A stretch of 64,000 bases of DNA from Cupriavidus malaysiensis (GTDB taxonomy: Bacteria; Pseudomonadota; Gammaproteobacteria; Burkholderiales; Burkholderiaceae): positions 2,604,001 to 2,668,000 of the forward strand of contig NZ_CP017754.1 of the NCBI RefSeq assembly GCF_001854325.1, given 5' to 3'. Positions 9,216 to 17,998 of the stretch are shown one piece after another. Under the pieces are notes generated by a model that saw only the letters and a program-made list of their open reading frames with translations, did no database searches and was not told the origin of the DNA. Positions within the stretch are counted from its first letter, which is position 1. Each line of letters starts with the position of its first letter. The position numbers were made by a program, and so were the translations under genes.

Positions 9216-10163
9216 TCAGCTCTCCCGGGTACCCATCAGGCCGCGCGGGCGCACGATGAGCATCAGCACCAGCAATACATAGGGCAGCACCGGCGCCACC
9301 TGCGACACCGTCAGCTTCCACAGCGAATAGAACGGCGTGCTGCTGGTCACCTCCACCCCGAACGAGGCGAACAGGCCGGCCAGCGAGCCGTCGAGGGTGA
9401 CCGCGAAGGTCTGCAGCAGGCCGATCAGGATGGAGGCGATGAAGGCCCCCACCAGCGATCCCATGCCGCCCACCACCGCCACCACGAAGACGATGGACCC
9501 CACCGCCGCCGCCATCGACGGCTCGGTGACGAAGGCATTGCCGCCGATCACGCCGGCCAGCCCGGCCAGCGCGGCGCCCCCGCCGAACACCATCATGAAC
9601 ACGCGCGGCACGTTGTGGCCCAGCGCCTCGACCATGTCGGGGTGGGTCAGCGCCGCCTGGATCACCAGGCCGATGCGCGTGCGCGTCAGCACCAGGTAGA
9701 TCGCCACCAGCATCGCCAGCGACACCAGCATCATGAAGGCGCGGTACTTGGGGAAGGCGGAGGTGAACACCATGAACAGCGGCCCGTCCAGCTCGGCCGG
9801 GATGCGGTAGGGCACGGCCGCCAGCCCCCACACCAGCTTGACGCCTTCCTCGATCAGGTAGGCCAGGCCGAAGGTGAACAGCAGCTCGGCGACGTGGCCG
9901 TACTTGTGCACCGTGCGCAGGCCGAAGCGCTCGACCAGCGCGCCGGCGCCCGCCACCAGCAGCGGCGCCAGGATCAGCGCCGGCCAGAAGCCCACCTTGC
10001 TCGCGATGGTGTAGGCGAAATAGGCGCCCAGCATGTAGAAGCTGGCGTGCGCGAAATTGAGCACGCCCATCATGCTGAAGATCAGGGTCAGCCCCGACGA
10101 CAGCATGAACAGCAGCAGCCCGTAGCTGATGCCGTTCAACAGGGAAATGATGAAGAATTCCAC
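9216..10163 (-). CDS. livH: Branched-chain-type ABC transporter permease LivH (GTG start)
   Basis: A 315-residue permease with the LivH opening EFFIISLLNGISYGLLLFMLSSGLTLIF, then GVLNFAHASFYMLGAYFAY and, near the C-terminus, GGMGSLVGAFIASILIGLLQTF. I chose the GTG at 10163 because GGAAGGA lies six bases upstream and the next codons begin the conserved helix. Longer in-frame starts would add a charged, unconserved leader (about 15 residues). It pairs with LivM to form the membrane channel. The binding-protein gene is 195 bp upstream on the same strand. Confidence 0.9.
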   Translation of the reverse strand: MEFFIISLLNGISYGLLLFMLSSGLTLIFSMMGVLNFAHASFYMLGAYFAYTIASKVGFWPALILAPLLVAGAGALVERFGLRTVHKYGHVAELLFTFGLAYLIEEGVKLVWGLAAVPYRIPAELDGPLFMVFTSAFPKYRAFMMLVSLAMLVAIYLVLTRTRIGLVIQAALTHPDMVEALGHNVPRVFMMVFGGGAALAGLAGVIGGNAFVTEPSMAAAVGSIVFVVAVVGGMGSLVGAFIASILIGLLQTFAVTLDGSLAGLFASFGVEVTSSTPFYSLWKLTVSQVAPVLPYVLLVLMLIVRPRGLMGTRES

Positions 10164-10358
10164 AACCAGTCCTTCCGTCTTGCGCCGCCGGCACGCGGGG
10201 AGCCGCACGGCGATGGGGATACGGGCAATGCCGGCGGGCGAGCGCCGCCGCGCGGGCCGCCGGCAGGGGTCGGCAGGCCCGCGTTTCCAGATCCGCAGTA
10301 TGCAGGAAGGAAGCGGCGCCGCGCGGCACCGCCTCCTATGCCACCTCCTGCGCCGTCT

Positions 10359-11594
10359 TCAAGGACGCTTCATCTGGCAGGAAGTCGGCTGCGCCGCCAC
10401 GTACTGGTCCAGCAGGGCATCGGTCTTCCAGCCGTAGCCGGTGTTCTCCTGGTCGAAGCGGATGTCCTTGCCGTTGGTCTTGGTCCAGGTGGCGACCACC
10501 AGTTGCTGCTGGGCCTGGTGATCGGAGGCGCGCATTTCCACCGAGCCGTTCAGGCTGTCGACCTTCATGCCCTCCATGGCCTTGGCCACCTTCACCGGAT
10601 CGGTGCTGCCGGTGTCCTTGAAGGCCTTGCCCAGCATGGCGATGCCGGTGTAGGCCGCCATCACGTAGAAGTCATCGTTGTACTTCTTCTTGAAGCCCTC
10701 GATGACGTCCGCGCCCTTGAAGCCCTGGTTGTTGGTGTTGTAGTAGCCGACGTACTTGACGTGCTCGGCGCCGGCGGCGCCCATCGCGGTCGGCACGCCG
10801 GTGGTCGAGGCGTAGTAGGTGTAGTAGTTGACGTTGAGGCCGGCGTCCTTGCCCGCCTTGATCAGCAGGGCCAGGTCGCTGCCCCAGTTGCCGGTGATCA
10901 CGGTGTCGGCGCCCGAGGCCTTGATCTTGGCCACGTAGGGCGCGAAATCCTTGACCTGGGCCAGCGGGTGCAGGTCGTCGCCGACGATCTGGATGTCAGG
11001 ACGCTTGCGCTTCAGGTAATCCTTGGCGGCGCGCGCCACCTGGTGGCCGAAGGAGTAGTTCTGGTTGATCAGGTAGACCTTCTTGACGTTCGGGTCCTTG
11101 GCCAGGTAGGTCGTCAGCGCCTCCATCTTCATGTCGGAGTTGGCGTCGAGACGGAAATGCCAGTAGTTGCACTTGCTGTTGGTCATGTCCGGGTCCACCG
11201 CCGCGTAGTTCAGGTAGACGATCTCCTTGCCCGGATTGCGCGCATTGTGCTTGGCCACCGCGTCCTCCAGCGCCAGGCCGACGGAGGAGCCGTTGCCCTG
11301 CACGATGTAGCGGATGCCCTGGTCGATGGCCTGGTTCAGGATGGTCAGGCTTTCCTGCGGAGACAGCTTGTTGTCGAAGCCGACCACCTCGAACTTGTGC
11401 GGCCCGCCCCAGCCCTTCTGGTTGGCCACGTCGGCAACGAACTGCCAGCTCTTGAGCTGGTTCTGGCCGACCGGCGCCATCAGCCCGGAAAGCGGATCGA
11501 TGAAGGCGATCTTCACCGTATCCGCGCCTGCCGCGCCGGACCCCAGGGCGGCGAACAAGGCGGTGGCGGCCACCAGCGGACGCATCTTGATCAT
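10359..11594 (-). CDS. Periplasmic substrate-binding protein of the Liv-type transporter
   Basis: A 411-residue type I periplasmic binding protein. It begins with a signal peptide, MIKMRPLVAATALFAALGSG, cleaved near AAGA. The mature part starts DTVKIAFIDPLSGLMAPVGQN and contains VVGFDNKLSPQESLTILNQAI and the hinge segment GADTVITGNWGSDLALLIKA. The ATG at 11594 has AAAGGAGA seven bases upstream, an excellent ribosome site. The ligand cannot be read from sequence. Linkage to an acyl-CoA ligase suggests a carboxylic acid rather than leucine, but this is inference. A strong GC hairpin separates it from the upstream ligase gene. Confidence 0.9.
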   Translation of the reverse strand: MIKMRPLVAATALFAALGSGAAGADTVKIAFIDPLSGLMAPVGQNQLKSWQFVADVANQKGWGGPHKFEVVGFDNKLSPQESLTILNQAIDQGIRYIVQGNGSSVGLALEDAVAKHNARNPGKEIVYLNYAAVDPDMTNSKCNYWHFRLDANSDMKMEALTTYLAKDPNVKKVYLINQNYSFGHQVARAAKDYLKRKRPDIQIVGDDLHPLAQVKDFAPYVAKIKASGADTVITGNWGSDLALLIKAGKDAGLNVNYYTYYASTTGVPTAMGAAGAEHVKYVGYYNTNNQGFKGADVIEGFKKKYNDDFYVMAAYTGIAMLGKAFKDTGSTDPVKVAKAMEGMKVDSLNGSVEMRASDHQAQQQLVVATWTKTNGKDIRFDQENTGYGWKTDALLDQYVAAQPTSCQMKRP

Positions 11595-11668
11595 ATCTGT
11601 CTCCTTTGTCTTTTTTCGTTGGCTTACCTGGTCCTGACGGCCGGCGGCAGCCACCCGCCCGCACCGGT

Positions 11669-11691
11669 GCCGGCCCGCGCCGCGGGCCGGC
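11669..11691 (-). promoter_or_regulatory. GC-rich hairpin between ligase and binding-protein genes
   Basis: GCCGGCCCGC and GCGGGCCGGC form a perfect 10-bp stem with a three-base loop in the 120-bp spacer. No T-tract follows. It could be a partial terminator or an RNA-stabilising structure that sets a different mRNA level for the abundant binding protein. Confidence 0.4.
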
Positions 11692-11714
11692 GGGAATACC
11701 CTGCCACCGCGGCC

Positions 11715-13340
11715 TCAGGCCGACGGCAACCGGTAGTCCTTGAACTGCTCGCGCAGCTTCAGCTTCTGCATCTTGCCGGTGGCCGTCAGCGGGATCTCGG
11801 TGGTGAACACCACGTCGTCCGGAATCCACCACTTGGCCACCTTGCCTTCGAAGAAGGCCAGCAGTTCCTCGCGCGTCACCTCGGCGCCCGGCTTCTTGAC
11901 CACCACCAGCAGCGGGCGCTCATCCCACTTCGGATGGAAGGCGGAGATGCAGGCCGCCATGTGCACCGCCGGGTGGGCGGCCGCGACGTTCTCGATATCG
12001 ATCGACGAGATCCATTCCCCGCCCGACTTGATCACGTCCTTGCTGCGGTCCGTGATCTGCATATAGCCATCCGCGTCGATGGTGGCCACGTCCCCTGTGG
12101 GGAACCAGCCATCCACCAGTGGCGAGGCATCGACACGGAAGTAGTGATCGATGACCCAGGGCCCGCGCACATGCAGGTCGCCGAAGGCCTTGCCGTCCCA
12201 CGGCAGTTCCTCGCCATCGCCGTCGACGATCTTCATGTCCACGCCGAACACCACGCGCCCCTGCTTCTCCAGGATCAGGTGCTTCTCGTCGTCCGGCAGC
12301 GCATCGTGCTTGGCCATCAGCGTCCCGGCCGTGCCGAGCGGCGACATCTCGGTCATGCCCCAGGCGTGCACCACGTCGACGCCGAGTGCCTCCAGCGCGC
12401 GGATCATGGCCGGCGGCGCGGCCGAACCGCCGATCACGGTGCGGTGGAAGCTGGAGAATTTCAGGCCATTGCCCTGCACGTGCTGCAACAGGCCGAGCCA
12501 GACGGTCGGTACGCCGGCCGAGAAGGTGACCTGTTCCTGCTCGAACAACTCATAGAGCGAAGCGCCGTCCAGCTTGGCCCCGGGGAACACCAGCTTGGCG
12601 CCCACCAGCGGCACCGAGTACGGCAGGCCCCAGGCATTGACGTGGAACATCGGCACCACCGGCAGGATCACGTCGCGCGCCGAGCAGTTCAGCACGTCCG
12701 GCAGCGCCGAACCGTAGGAATGCAGCACGGTGGAGCGGTGCGAGTAGAGCGCGCCCTTGGGATTGCCGGTGGTACCCGAGGTGTAGCACAGGCTGGAGGC
12801 GGTGTTCTCGTCGAAGGTCGGCCACGTGTAGCCGCCGTCCTGCCCGTCAATCAGGTCCTCGTAGCACAGCAGCGGCACCTTGGACTCGGCCGGCATGTGG
12901 GCACGGTCGCTCATCAGCACCCAGCCCTTGACCTTCGGGCAATGCGCGGCCACGCCTTCGACCAGCGGCAGGAAGGTCAGGTCGAAGAAGACATAGCCGT
13001 CCTCGGCGTGATTGATGATGTAGGCGATCTGCTCGGGGAACAGCCGCGGGTTGATGGTGTGGCAGACCGCCCCCATGCCCGACACCCCGTAGTAGATCTC
13101 CAGGTGGCGGTAGCCGTTCCAGGCCAGTGTGCCGATGCGATCGCCCTGCTGCACGCCGAGCGCGGCCAGGGCCTGGGCCAGCTTGCGCGAGCGCAGTTCG
13201 CACTCGCGGTAGTTGTAGCGGTGGATGTCGCCTTCGGTGCGCCGCGAGACGATTTCGGTGTCACCGTAATAGCGTGCAGCGTGCTTGATGATGGAGGAAA
13301 TGAGCAGCGGTGCGCTCATCATTTGACCCATCAATGCCAT
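11715..13340 (-). CDS. AMP-forming acyl-CoA ligase (fatty-acyl/AlkK/DmdB-like)
   Basis: A 541-residue adenylate-forming enzyme that activates a carboxylic acid with ATP and CoA. The P-loop-like motif SLCYTSGTTGNPKGALYSH is at about residue 190. Others are the A5 motif HAWGMTEMSPLGT, the A7 motif GWFPTGDVATIDADGYM, the hinge DRSKDVIKSGGEWIS and the C-terminal catalytic Lys in PLTATGKMQKLKL. It resembles medium- to long-chain fatty-acyl-CoA ligases and 3-methylmercaptopropionyl-CoA ligases. The exact substrate is uncertain. The ATG at 13340 has GGAGA seven bases upstream. It is the first gene of the unit that runs into the liv genes, and a motif shared with the fadB-like promoter lies 51-68 bp upstream. 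Confidence 0.88.
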   Translation of the reverse strand: MALMGQMMSAPLLISSIIKHAARYYGDTEIVSRRTEGDIHRYNYRECELRSRKLAQALAALGVQQGDRIGTLAWNGYRHLEIYYGVSGMGAVCHTINPRLFPEQIAYIINHAEDGYVFFDLTFLPLVEGVAAHCPKVKGWVLMSDRAHMPAESKVPLLCYEDLIDGQDGGYTWPTFDENTASSLCYTSGTTGNPKGALYSHRSTVLHSYGSALPDVLNCSARDVILPVVPMFHVNAWGLPYSVPLVGAKLVFPGAKLDGASLYELFEQEQVTFSAGVPTVWLGLLQHVQGNGLKFSSFHRTVIGGSAAPPAMIRALEALGVDVVHAWGMTEMSPLGTAGTLMAKHDALPDDEKHLILEKQGRVVFGVDMKIVDGDGEELPWDGKAFGDLHVRGPWVIDHYFRVDASPLVDGWFPTGDVATIDADGYMQITDRSKDVIKSGGEWISSIDIENVAAAHPAVHMAACISAFHPKWDERPLLVVVKKPGAEVTREELLAFFEGKVAKWWIPDDVVFTTEIPLTATGKMQKLKLREQFKDYRLPSA

Positions 13341-13712
13341 GAACTCGTCTCCTGTCTTCTCATTGGTTGCCGGGCACCCGTCAAAAAAGCGAACAATCGT
13401 GCTATTTTTTTGCGATTCTTCCCATCCGTTGCATCAACGTCAACGGGATCCCTGGAATGGTGATGCGACTGCCGCCGCCGCTCTCACCTCCACGCTGGCT
13501 CCGCGCCAGCCCCTCCCACCGATCACATCAGGCATCGACGGGGACCGGGCGGTGAGCTTTCCGTGAAGGCTGTCAGACAAGAGCCGGTTTTCGGCGTCCA
13601 AGTACAATACTGCGTGGCATGTTGCGCCTCAACATGTCGTTTTCCCTAGCCTGCAAGCGCACTTGCAGACAATGCACGGCCCCGCGCCGCTGCGCCGCCC
13701 CCAAGAGAGACC
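13341..13712. other. Divergent intergenic region between acyl-CoA ligase and selO
   Basis: A 372-bp spacer between divergent genes. The ligase-proximal part is A/T-rich (13380-13420) and holds the shared operator-like word at 13391-13408. Nearer selO, about 13600-13620, is a possible -10 sequence, TACAAT, in AAGTACAATACTGCG. I see no RNA gene or small coding frame. Confidence 0.5.
13391..13408 (-). promoter_or_regulatory. Candidate TetR-type operator of the acyl-CoA ligase / liv operon
   Basis: On the minus strand this reads AAAATAGCACGATTGTTC and differs from the site before the fadB-like gene at only two of 18 positions. It ends 51 bp before the ligase start codon, a normal place for repressor binding over a promoter. 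Confidence 0.45.
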
Positions 13713-15260
13713 ATGGCCACGGACCTGAGCGCCCCTCCCACCGAACCCGCAGGCAGCGACTTTGCGCCGCTGCACACCGAGGACGGCTTCGCCGCGCTCG
13801 GGCCGCAGTTCTTCACCCGCCTCGCGCCCACGCCGCTGCCCTCGCCTTATCTGGTAGGGGTAGCGCCGGCCGCCGCCGCCCTGCTCGGCTGGGATGCCGA
13901 CATCGCACGCCAGCCCGGCTTCGTCGAGACCTTCGTCGGCAACCGCGTGCCGGACTGGGCCGACCCGCTGGCCTCGGTCTACTCGGGCCACCAGTTCGGC
14001 GTCTGGGCCGGCCAGCTCGGCGACGGGCGCGCCATCCGGCTGGCCGAGGCGGCCACTGCGGCGGGCCCGCTCGAGATCCAGCTCAAGGGCGCCGGCATGA
14101 CACCGTACTCGCGCATGGCCGACGGCCGCGCCGTGCTGCGCTCGTCGATCCGCGAGTACCTGTGCTCGGAAGCCATGGCTGCACTGGGCATCCCGACCAC
14201 GCGCGCGCTGGCCATCGTCGGCTCCGACGCCCCGGTGCGGCGCGAGACCATCGAAACGGCGGCGGTCGTGACCCGGCTGGCGCCGACCTTCATCCGCTTC
14301 GGCCACTTCGAGCATTTCGCCGCCCACGACGACGTGGCCTCGCTGCGCGCGCTCGCCGACTTCGTCATCGACCGCTTCCTGCCGGCCTGCCGCGACGACG
14401 CCCAGCCCTACCAGGCCCTGTTGCGCGAGGTGACCCTGCGCACTGCCGACCTGGTCGCCCAGTGGCAGGCCGTGGGCTTCTGCCACGGCGTGATGAACAC
14501 CGACAATATGTCGATCCTGGGGCTGACCATCGACTACGGCCCCTTCGGTTTCCTCGACGCCTTCGACGCCAACCACATCTGCAACCACTCGGACAACCAG
14601 GGCCGCTACGCCTACAGCCAGCAGCCGCAGATCGCCTTCTGGAACCTGCACTGCCTGGCCCAGGCCCTGCTGCCGCTGTGGCGCGACCCGCAAGCCGGGG
14701 AAGCCGGCAAGGAAGCCGCCATCGCGGCCGCCCGCGCGGCCCTGGACCCGTTCCGCGAACGCTACGCCAGCGCCTTCTTCCGCCTCTACCGCGCCAAGCT
14801 GGGCCTGCGCCGGCTGGGCGAGCGCGACGAAGACGACGAACCGCTGCTGACCAGCCTGTTCCAGCTGCTGCACGGGCAACGCGTCGACTACACGCTGTTC
14901 TGGCGCCACCTGAGCCGCATCTCGTCGGCCGACGGCAGCCGGGACGCGCCGGTGCGGGATCTCTTCCTGGACCGTGCCGCCTGGGATGCCTGGGCCGATC
15001 AGTACCGGGCGCGCCTGCGTGCCGAACAGTCCGACGATGCCGCGCGCGCCGCGGCCATGCTGGCGGTCAACCCCAAGTACGTGCTGCGCAACCACCTGGC
15101 CGAGACCGCCATCCGGCACGCGCGCGACAAGGATTTCAGCGAGGTGGAGCGCCTGCTCGCCGTGCTGTCGCGTCCCTTCGACGAGCAGCCCGAGGCCGAG
15201 GCCTACGCCGCGCTGCCGCCCGACTGGGCGGCCGGACTGGAGGTAAGCTGCTCCTCCTGA
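13713..15260 (+). CDS. selO: Protein adenylyltransferase SelO (YdiU)
   Basis: A 515-residue member of the SelO pseudokinase family, which transfers AMP from ATP to Ser, Thr or Tyr of target proteins and is linked to redox stress. Family motifs are clear: [25 protein letters not shown] near the N-terminus, [28 protein letters not shown], the metal and catalytic segment [22 protein letters not shown], and the C-terminal [12 protein letters not shown]. Length fits bacterial SelO, about 480-530. The methionine sulfoxide reductase gene follows 129 bp downstream, a functional match since both act in oxidative stress. Confidence 0.93.
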   Translation: MATDLSAPPTEPAGSDFAPLHTEDGFAALGPQFFTRLAPTPLPSPYLVGVAPAAAALLGWDADIARQPGFVETFVGNRVPDWADPLASVYSGHQFGVWAGQLGDGRAIRLAEAATAAGPLEIQLKGAGMTPYSRMADGRAVLRSSIREYLCSEAMAALGIPTTRALAIVGSDAPVRRETIETAAVVTRLAPTFIRFGHFEHFAAHDDVASLRALADFVIDRFLPACRDDAQPYQALLREVTLRTADLVAQWQAVGFCHGVMNTDNMSILGLTIDYGPFGFLDAFDANHICNHSDNQGRYAYSQQPQIAFWNLHCLAQALLPLWRDPQAGEAGKEAAIAAARAALDPFRERYASAFFRLYRAKLGLRRLGERDEDDEPLLTSLFQLLHGQRVDYTLFWRHLSRISSADGSRDAPVRDLFLDRAAWDAWADQYRARLRAEQSDDAARAAAMLAVNPKYVLRNHLAETAIRHARDKDFSEVERLLAVLSRPFDEQPEAEAYAALPPDWAAGLEVSCSS

Positions 15261-15389
15261 ACCCGTCCCCGGGACTGTAAGGTCGGGCCCCTGCCGTCCG
15301 ACTCATGCTGACGCCGGGCCCGCGCGCCCGGCAACACCGCCAATCGTGGCGCGCTCCGGCTGGCCCGGGCCGCACCTGGAGAACGACAT

Positions 15390-15845
15390 ATGACCGTCAA
15401 GAAAACCGACGCCGAATGGCGCCAGCAACTCTCCGACATCGAATACCGCGTGACCCGCGAGGCTGCCACCGAGCGCCCGTTCACGGGGCGCTACTGGGAC
15501 CACTGGGATTCCGGCATCTACCACTGTGTCGCCTGCGGCACGCCGCTGTTCGAATCGGCCACCAAGTTCGACGCCGGCTGCGGCTGGCCCAGCTATTTCC
15601 GCCCGATCAACGGCGAGGTCATTGCCGAGCACACGGACCGCTCGCACGGCATGGTGCGGGTGGAAGTGCGCTGCAAGGAATGCGACAGCCATCTCGGCCA
15701 CGTCTTCGAAGACGGGCCGGCGCCGACCGGGCTGCGCTACTGCATCAACTCGGCTGCGCTAAAATTCGACGACCGCGATCCGGCGCAGCGGGAAGCCGAC
15801 GGGAACCATCCGTCCGGCGCCACGCCGCCGGACGCCTCCCGCTGA
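15390..15845 (+). CDS. msrB: Peptide-methionine (R)-S-oxide reductase MsrB
   Basis: A 151-residue cytoplasmic enzyme that reduces methionine-R-sulfoxide in proteins. Zinc ligands are present as two CxxC pairs, CVAC and CKEC. The substrate pocket segment [10 protein letters not shown] and the catalytic Cys in [13 protein letters not shown] are present. There is no secretion signal. The ATG is preceded by GGAGAACGACAT, a good ribosome site. The last 20 residues are Pro/Asp-rich and not conserved. First of four closely spaced genes, msrB-yciB-bolA-parvulin. Confidence 0.95.
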   Translation: MTVKKTDAEWRQQLSDIEYRVTREAATERPFTGRYWDHWDSGIYHCVACGTPLFESATKFDAGCGWPSYFRPINGEVIAEHTDRSHGMVRVEVRCKECDSHLGHVFEDGPAPTGLRYCINSAALKFDDRDPAQREADGNHPSGATPPDASR

Positions 15846-15961
15846 TCTGCTGCAGCGCCGGGCCTGCGCCCGGCGACGCCACGGAAACCGCCGGAAGCGC
15901 GGAAACCGCCGGCGGGGGACCATCCCCGGCCGGCGCCGATCCTCAATCCTGACCAGCCTGC

Positions 15962-16513
15962 ATGAAATTCCTGTTCGACCTGTTCCCGGTCATCCTGTTC
16001 TTCATCGCCTTCAAGTTCCAGGGCATCTACGCCGCCACCGGCGTGGCCATCGTCGCCACCGTGGTGCAGATCGCCTGGACTTTCGCGCGCCACCGCAAGG
16101 TCGAGCCGATGCAGTGGATCAGCCTGCTGATCATCGCCGTCTTCGGCGGCGCCACGCTGCTGCTGCACAACGAGACCTTCATCAAGTGGAAGCCGACCGT
16201 GCTCTACTGGCTGTTCTCCGTGGCCCTGCTGGGGTCGGTGATCGGCTGGCGCAAGAACCTGATCCGCGCCATGATGGAAAAGCAGGTCACGCTGCCCGAG
16301 GCCATGTGGGCCCGCCTGAACGCCGCCTGGGCCGGTTTCTTCGCCGCCATGGGCGTGCTCAACCTGTACGTCGCCTACACCTTTTCCACCGACGCCTGGG
16401 TCAACTTCAAGCTGTTCGGCAGCATGGGGCTGATGCTGGTGTTCATCGTGCTGCAGAGCATCTGGCTGTCCCGCCATATCCAGGAAGACACCCAGGACAA
16501 GACGCCCGACTGA
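15962..16513 (+). CDS. yciB: Inner-membrane septation protein YciB / IspZ
   Basis: A 183-residue membrane protein with about five hydrophobic helices, starting [19 protein letters not shown] as in E. coli YciB. Other conserved parts are [47 protein letters not shown] and [20 protein letters not shown]. The family is tied to intracellular septation in Shigella and to envelope and cell-division contacts in E. coli. The biochemical activity is unknown. It lies 116 bp after msrB and 34 bp before bolA, on the same strand. Confidence 0.93.
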   Translation: MKFLFDLFPVILFFIAFKFQGIYAATGVAIVATVVQIAWTFARHRKVEPMQWISLLIIAVFGGATLLLHNETFIKWKPTVLYWLFSVALLGSVIGWRKNLIRAMMEKQVTLPEAMWARLNAAWAGFFAAMGVLNLYVAYTFSTDAWVNFKLFGSMGLMLVFIVLQSIWLSRHIQEDTQDKTPD

Positions 16514-16547
16514 GCGGCCGCAGCGAACCACCCGAGACTTTCCAGCC

Positions 16548-16841
16548 ATGGCAGCCGATCCCGCCACCCTCGACGCGCTGCTGCGCGCCGCCCTCGCCCC
16601 CACCAACCTCGCCGTGCGCGACGACAGCGCGCTGCATGCCGGCCATGCCGGCGCGGCCTCGGGCGGGGGCCATTATCACGTGACCATCGTCAGCGAGCGC
16701 TTTGCCGGACAGAACCGCGTGGCGCGGCACCGCATGGTGTATGATGCGCTGCGCAGTCTGTTCCCGGCGCAGATCCACGCGCTGGCCGTGACCGCCTACA
16801 CCGAACAAGAATACCGATCCCGCGACTCTTCCCGCGATTGA
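16548..16841 (+). CDS. bolA: BolA family protein
   Basis: A 97-residue BolA-fold protein. The conserved His in GGGHYHVTIVSERFAGQNRVARHRMVYDAL and the segment IHALAVTAYTEQEY match the family. BolA proteins partner with monothiol glutaredoxins in iron-sulfur trafficking and also affect cell shape and stress responses. It begins 34 bp after yciB and ends 38 bp before the parvulin gene, the usual beta-proteobacterial order. Confidence 0.9.
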   Translation: MAADPATLDALLRAALAPTNLAVRDDSALHAGHAGAASGGGHYHVTIVSERFAGQNRVARHRMVYDALRSLFPAQIHALAVTAYTEQEYRSRDSSRD

Positions 16842-16879
16842 TTCTTCACGCAATTCACGCAACTCTCCGACCTGATTCC

Positions 16880-17674
16880 ATGAAGACCTCCGTCCTCTCG
16901 TTCAGCCTGGCGGCTGTGCTTGCCGCTGGCAGCCTGCCCGCCTTTGCCCAGAACGCCGCCGTCGTGAATGGCAAGGCCATCCCCTCGGCCAAGGTGGACA
17001 AGCTGATCGCCAGCACCGGCCAGCCCGACAATCCGGAACTGCGCGACCGTGCCCGCAGCATGCTGATCGACCGGGAACTGCTGCTGCAGGAAGCCAACAA
17101 GCGCGGCGTGACCCAGCGCGACGACGTGCAGGAACAACTGGAGCAGGCCAAGCTGAACGTGCTGGCCGGCGCGGTGTTCGAGGACTACGTGAAGACCCAC
17201 GGCGCCAGCGACACCGAGCTGCGCAAGCAGTACGACAAGATCAAGTCGCAGTTCGGCAACGGCAAGGAATACCACGTGCGCCACATCCTGGTGCCGAGCG
17301 AGGCCGAGGCCAAGGCGATCATCGCCAAGATCAAGGGCGGTGCCAAGTTCGAGGACCTGGCCAAGGCCTCCTCCAAGGATCCGGGTTCGGCGGCCAACGG
17401 CGGCGACCTCGACTGGGCCAACAGCAGCAGCTACGTGCCCGAGTTCTCGGCCGCGATGACCAGCCTGAAGAACGGCCAGCTGACCGACACCCCGGTCAAG
17501 ACCCAGTTCGGCTGGCACGTCATCCAGCTGCTGGAAACGCGCGACGCCAAGGTCCCGACCTTCGAGGAAGTCAAGCCGCAGCTGCAGCAGATGCTGATGG
17601 GCGACCAGAACTGGCAGCGCGAGCAGTTCCAGGCCATGATGAAGTCGCTGCGCGACAAGGCCAAGATCCAGTAA
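16880..17674 (+). CDS. Periplasmic parvulin-type peptidyl-prolyl isomerase
   Basis: A 264-residue exported foldase. The ATG at 16880 gives a clean signal peptide, MKTSVLSFSLAAVLAAGSLPAFA with cleavage before QNAAV. An in-frame ATG 42 bp upstream would spoil it. A SurA-like helical N-terminal region is followed by the parvulin domain at about 140-235: EYHVRHILVPSEAEAKAI, SSKDPGSAANGGDLDW and VKTQFGWHVIQLLETR. It likely assists outer-membrane protein folding. Two stem-loops follow, the second a typical terminator at 17754-17776. Confidence 0.92.
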   Translation: MKTSVLSFSLAAVLAAGSLPAFAQNAAVVNGKAIPSAKVDKLIASTGQPDNPELRDRARSMLIDRELLLQEANKRGVTQRDDVQEQLEQAKLNVLAGAVFEDYVKTHGASDTELRKQYDKIKSQFGNGKEYHVRHILVPSEAEAKAIIAKIKGGAKFEDLAKASSKDPGSAANGGDLDWANSSSYVPEFSAAMTSLKNGQLTDTPVKTQFGWHVIQLLETRDAKVPTFEEVKPQLQQMLMGDQNWQREQFQAMMKSLRDKAKIQ

Positions 17675-17753
17675 GCCTCCCCATCCCGCATGCCGCCACA
17701 CGCGCGGTAATGCACACAGCCTGGCGGCACCGTCTCGCGCTGCCAGGCTGGAC

Positions 17754-17776
17754 AAGGGGCTCCCCGCCCCTTTTTT
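17754..17776 (+). terminator. Rho-independent terminator of the selO-msrB-yciB-bolA-parvulin region
   Basis: AAGGGGC and GCCCCTT form a seven-base stem with loop TCCCC, followed by six T. A further stem, CAGCCTGGC...GCCAGGCTG (17718-17750), stands just before it, so this is a double-hairpin end of the operon. Confidence 0.85.
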
Positions 17777-17906
17777 CTTTCCTGCGGCAGATTCCCCTGC
17801 CGACTTCCCAGCCGGTTGCTTGATCATTTCCGCCGCCACATCTCCGGCGCGACTGTGCGCTGCCCGCCGGCAGCCGACAATGGCTCAGATTTTTCCACGT
17901 TCGATC

Positions 17907-17925
17907 GGGATTCATTCCTAATCCC
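17907..17925. promoter_or_regulatory. Inverted repeat upstream of EAL gene
   Basis: GGGATT-N7-AATCCC is a perfect six-base inverted repeat centred 83 bp before the GTG start of the EAL gene. It is symmetric like an operator for a dimeric regulator. It has no T-tract and is not a terminator. Confidence 0.4.
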
Positions 17926-17926
17926 A

Positions 17927-17940
17927 TCGGATTCGTCTCA
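17927..17940 (+). promoter_or_regulatory. RcsB-box-like motif before EAL gene
   Basis: TCGGATTCGTCTCA agrees with the enterobacterial RcsB box as I remember it (KMRGAWTMWYCTGS) at 11 of 14 positions. It shares GGATTCG-N-CT with the motif before the fimbrial pilin gene. It is the weakest of the three candidates in this window. Confidence 0.35.
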
Positions 17941-17962
17941 TAGAAGGCACGAGCTGTTCCAA

Positions 17963-17982
17963 GGAATATGTCGTCATATTCC
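17963..17982. promoter_or_regulatory. Inverted repeat overlapping the EAL gene leader
   Basis: GGAATAT-N6-ATATTCC is a perfect seven-base inverted repeat ending 16 bp before the GTG start. It could be an operator or a leader hairpin covering the ribosome-binding region. The ATG of a 20-codon frame, ending TAA at 18030, lies inside it, so translation control is possible. Confidence 0.45.
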
Positions 17983-17998
17983 CTAAACGCATTGATCC

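Larger units (their letters stand above)
17675..17998. other. Intergenic region between parvulin and EAL genes
   Basis: A 324-bp spacer. The first 100 bp carry the tandem hairpins that end the upstream operon. From about 17885 it becomes AT-richer and holds the regulatory region of the EAL gene: an inverted repeat at 17907-17925, an RcsB-box-like word at 17927-17940 and a second inverted repeat at 17963-17982. A 20-codon frame with ATG at 17968 overlaps the start of the EAL gene. Confidence 0.6.

Noticed and set aside
7890..13463. An 1857-codon plus-strand frame opposite the ligase and liv genes
   Set aside because: It crosses several recognised genes and intergenic gaps with low-complexity His/Gln/Arg protein. 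Antisense shadow only.
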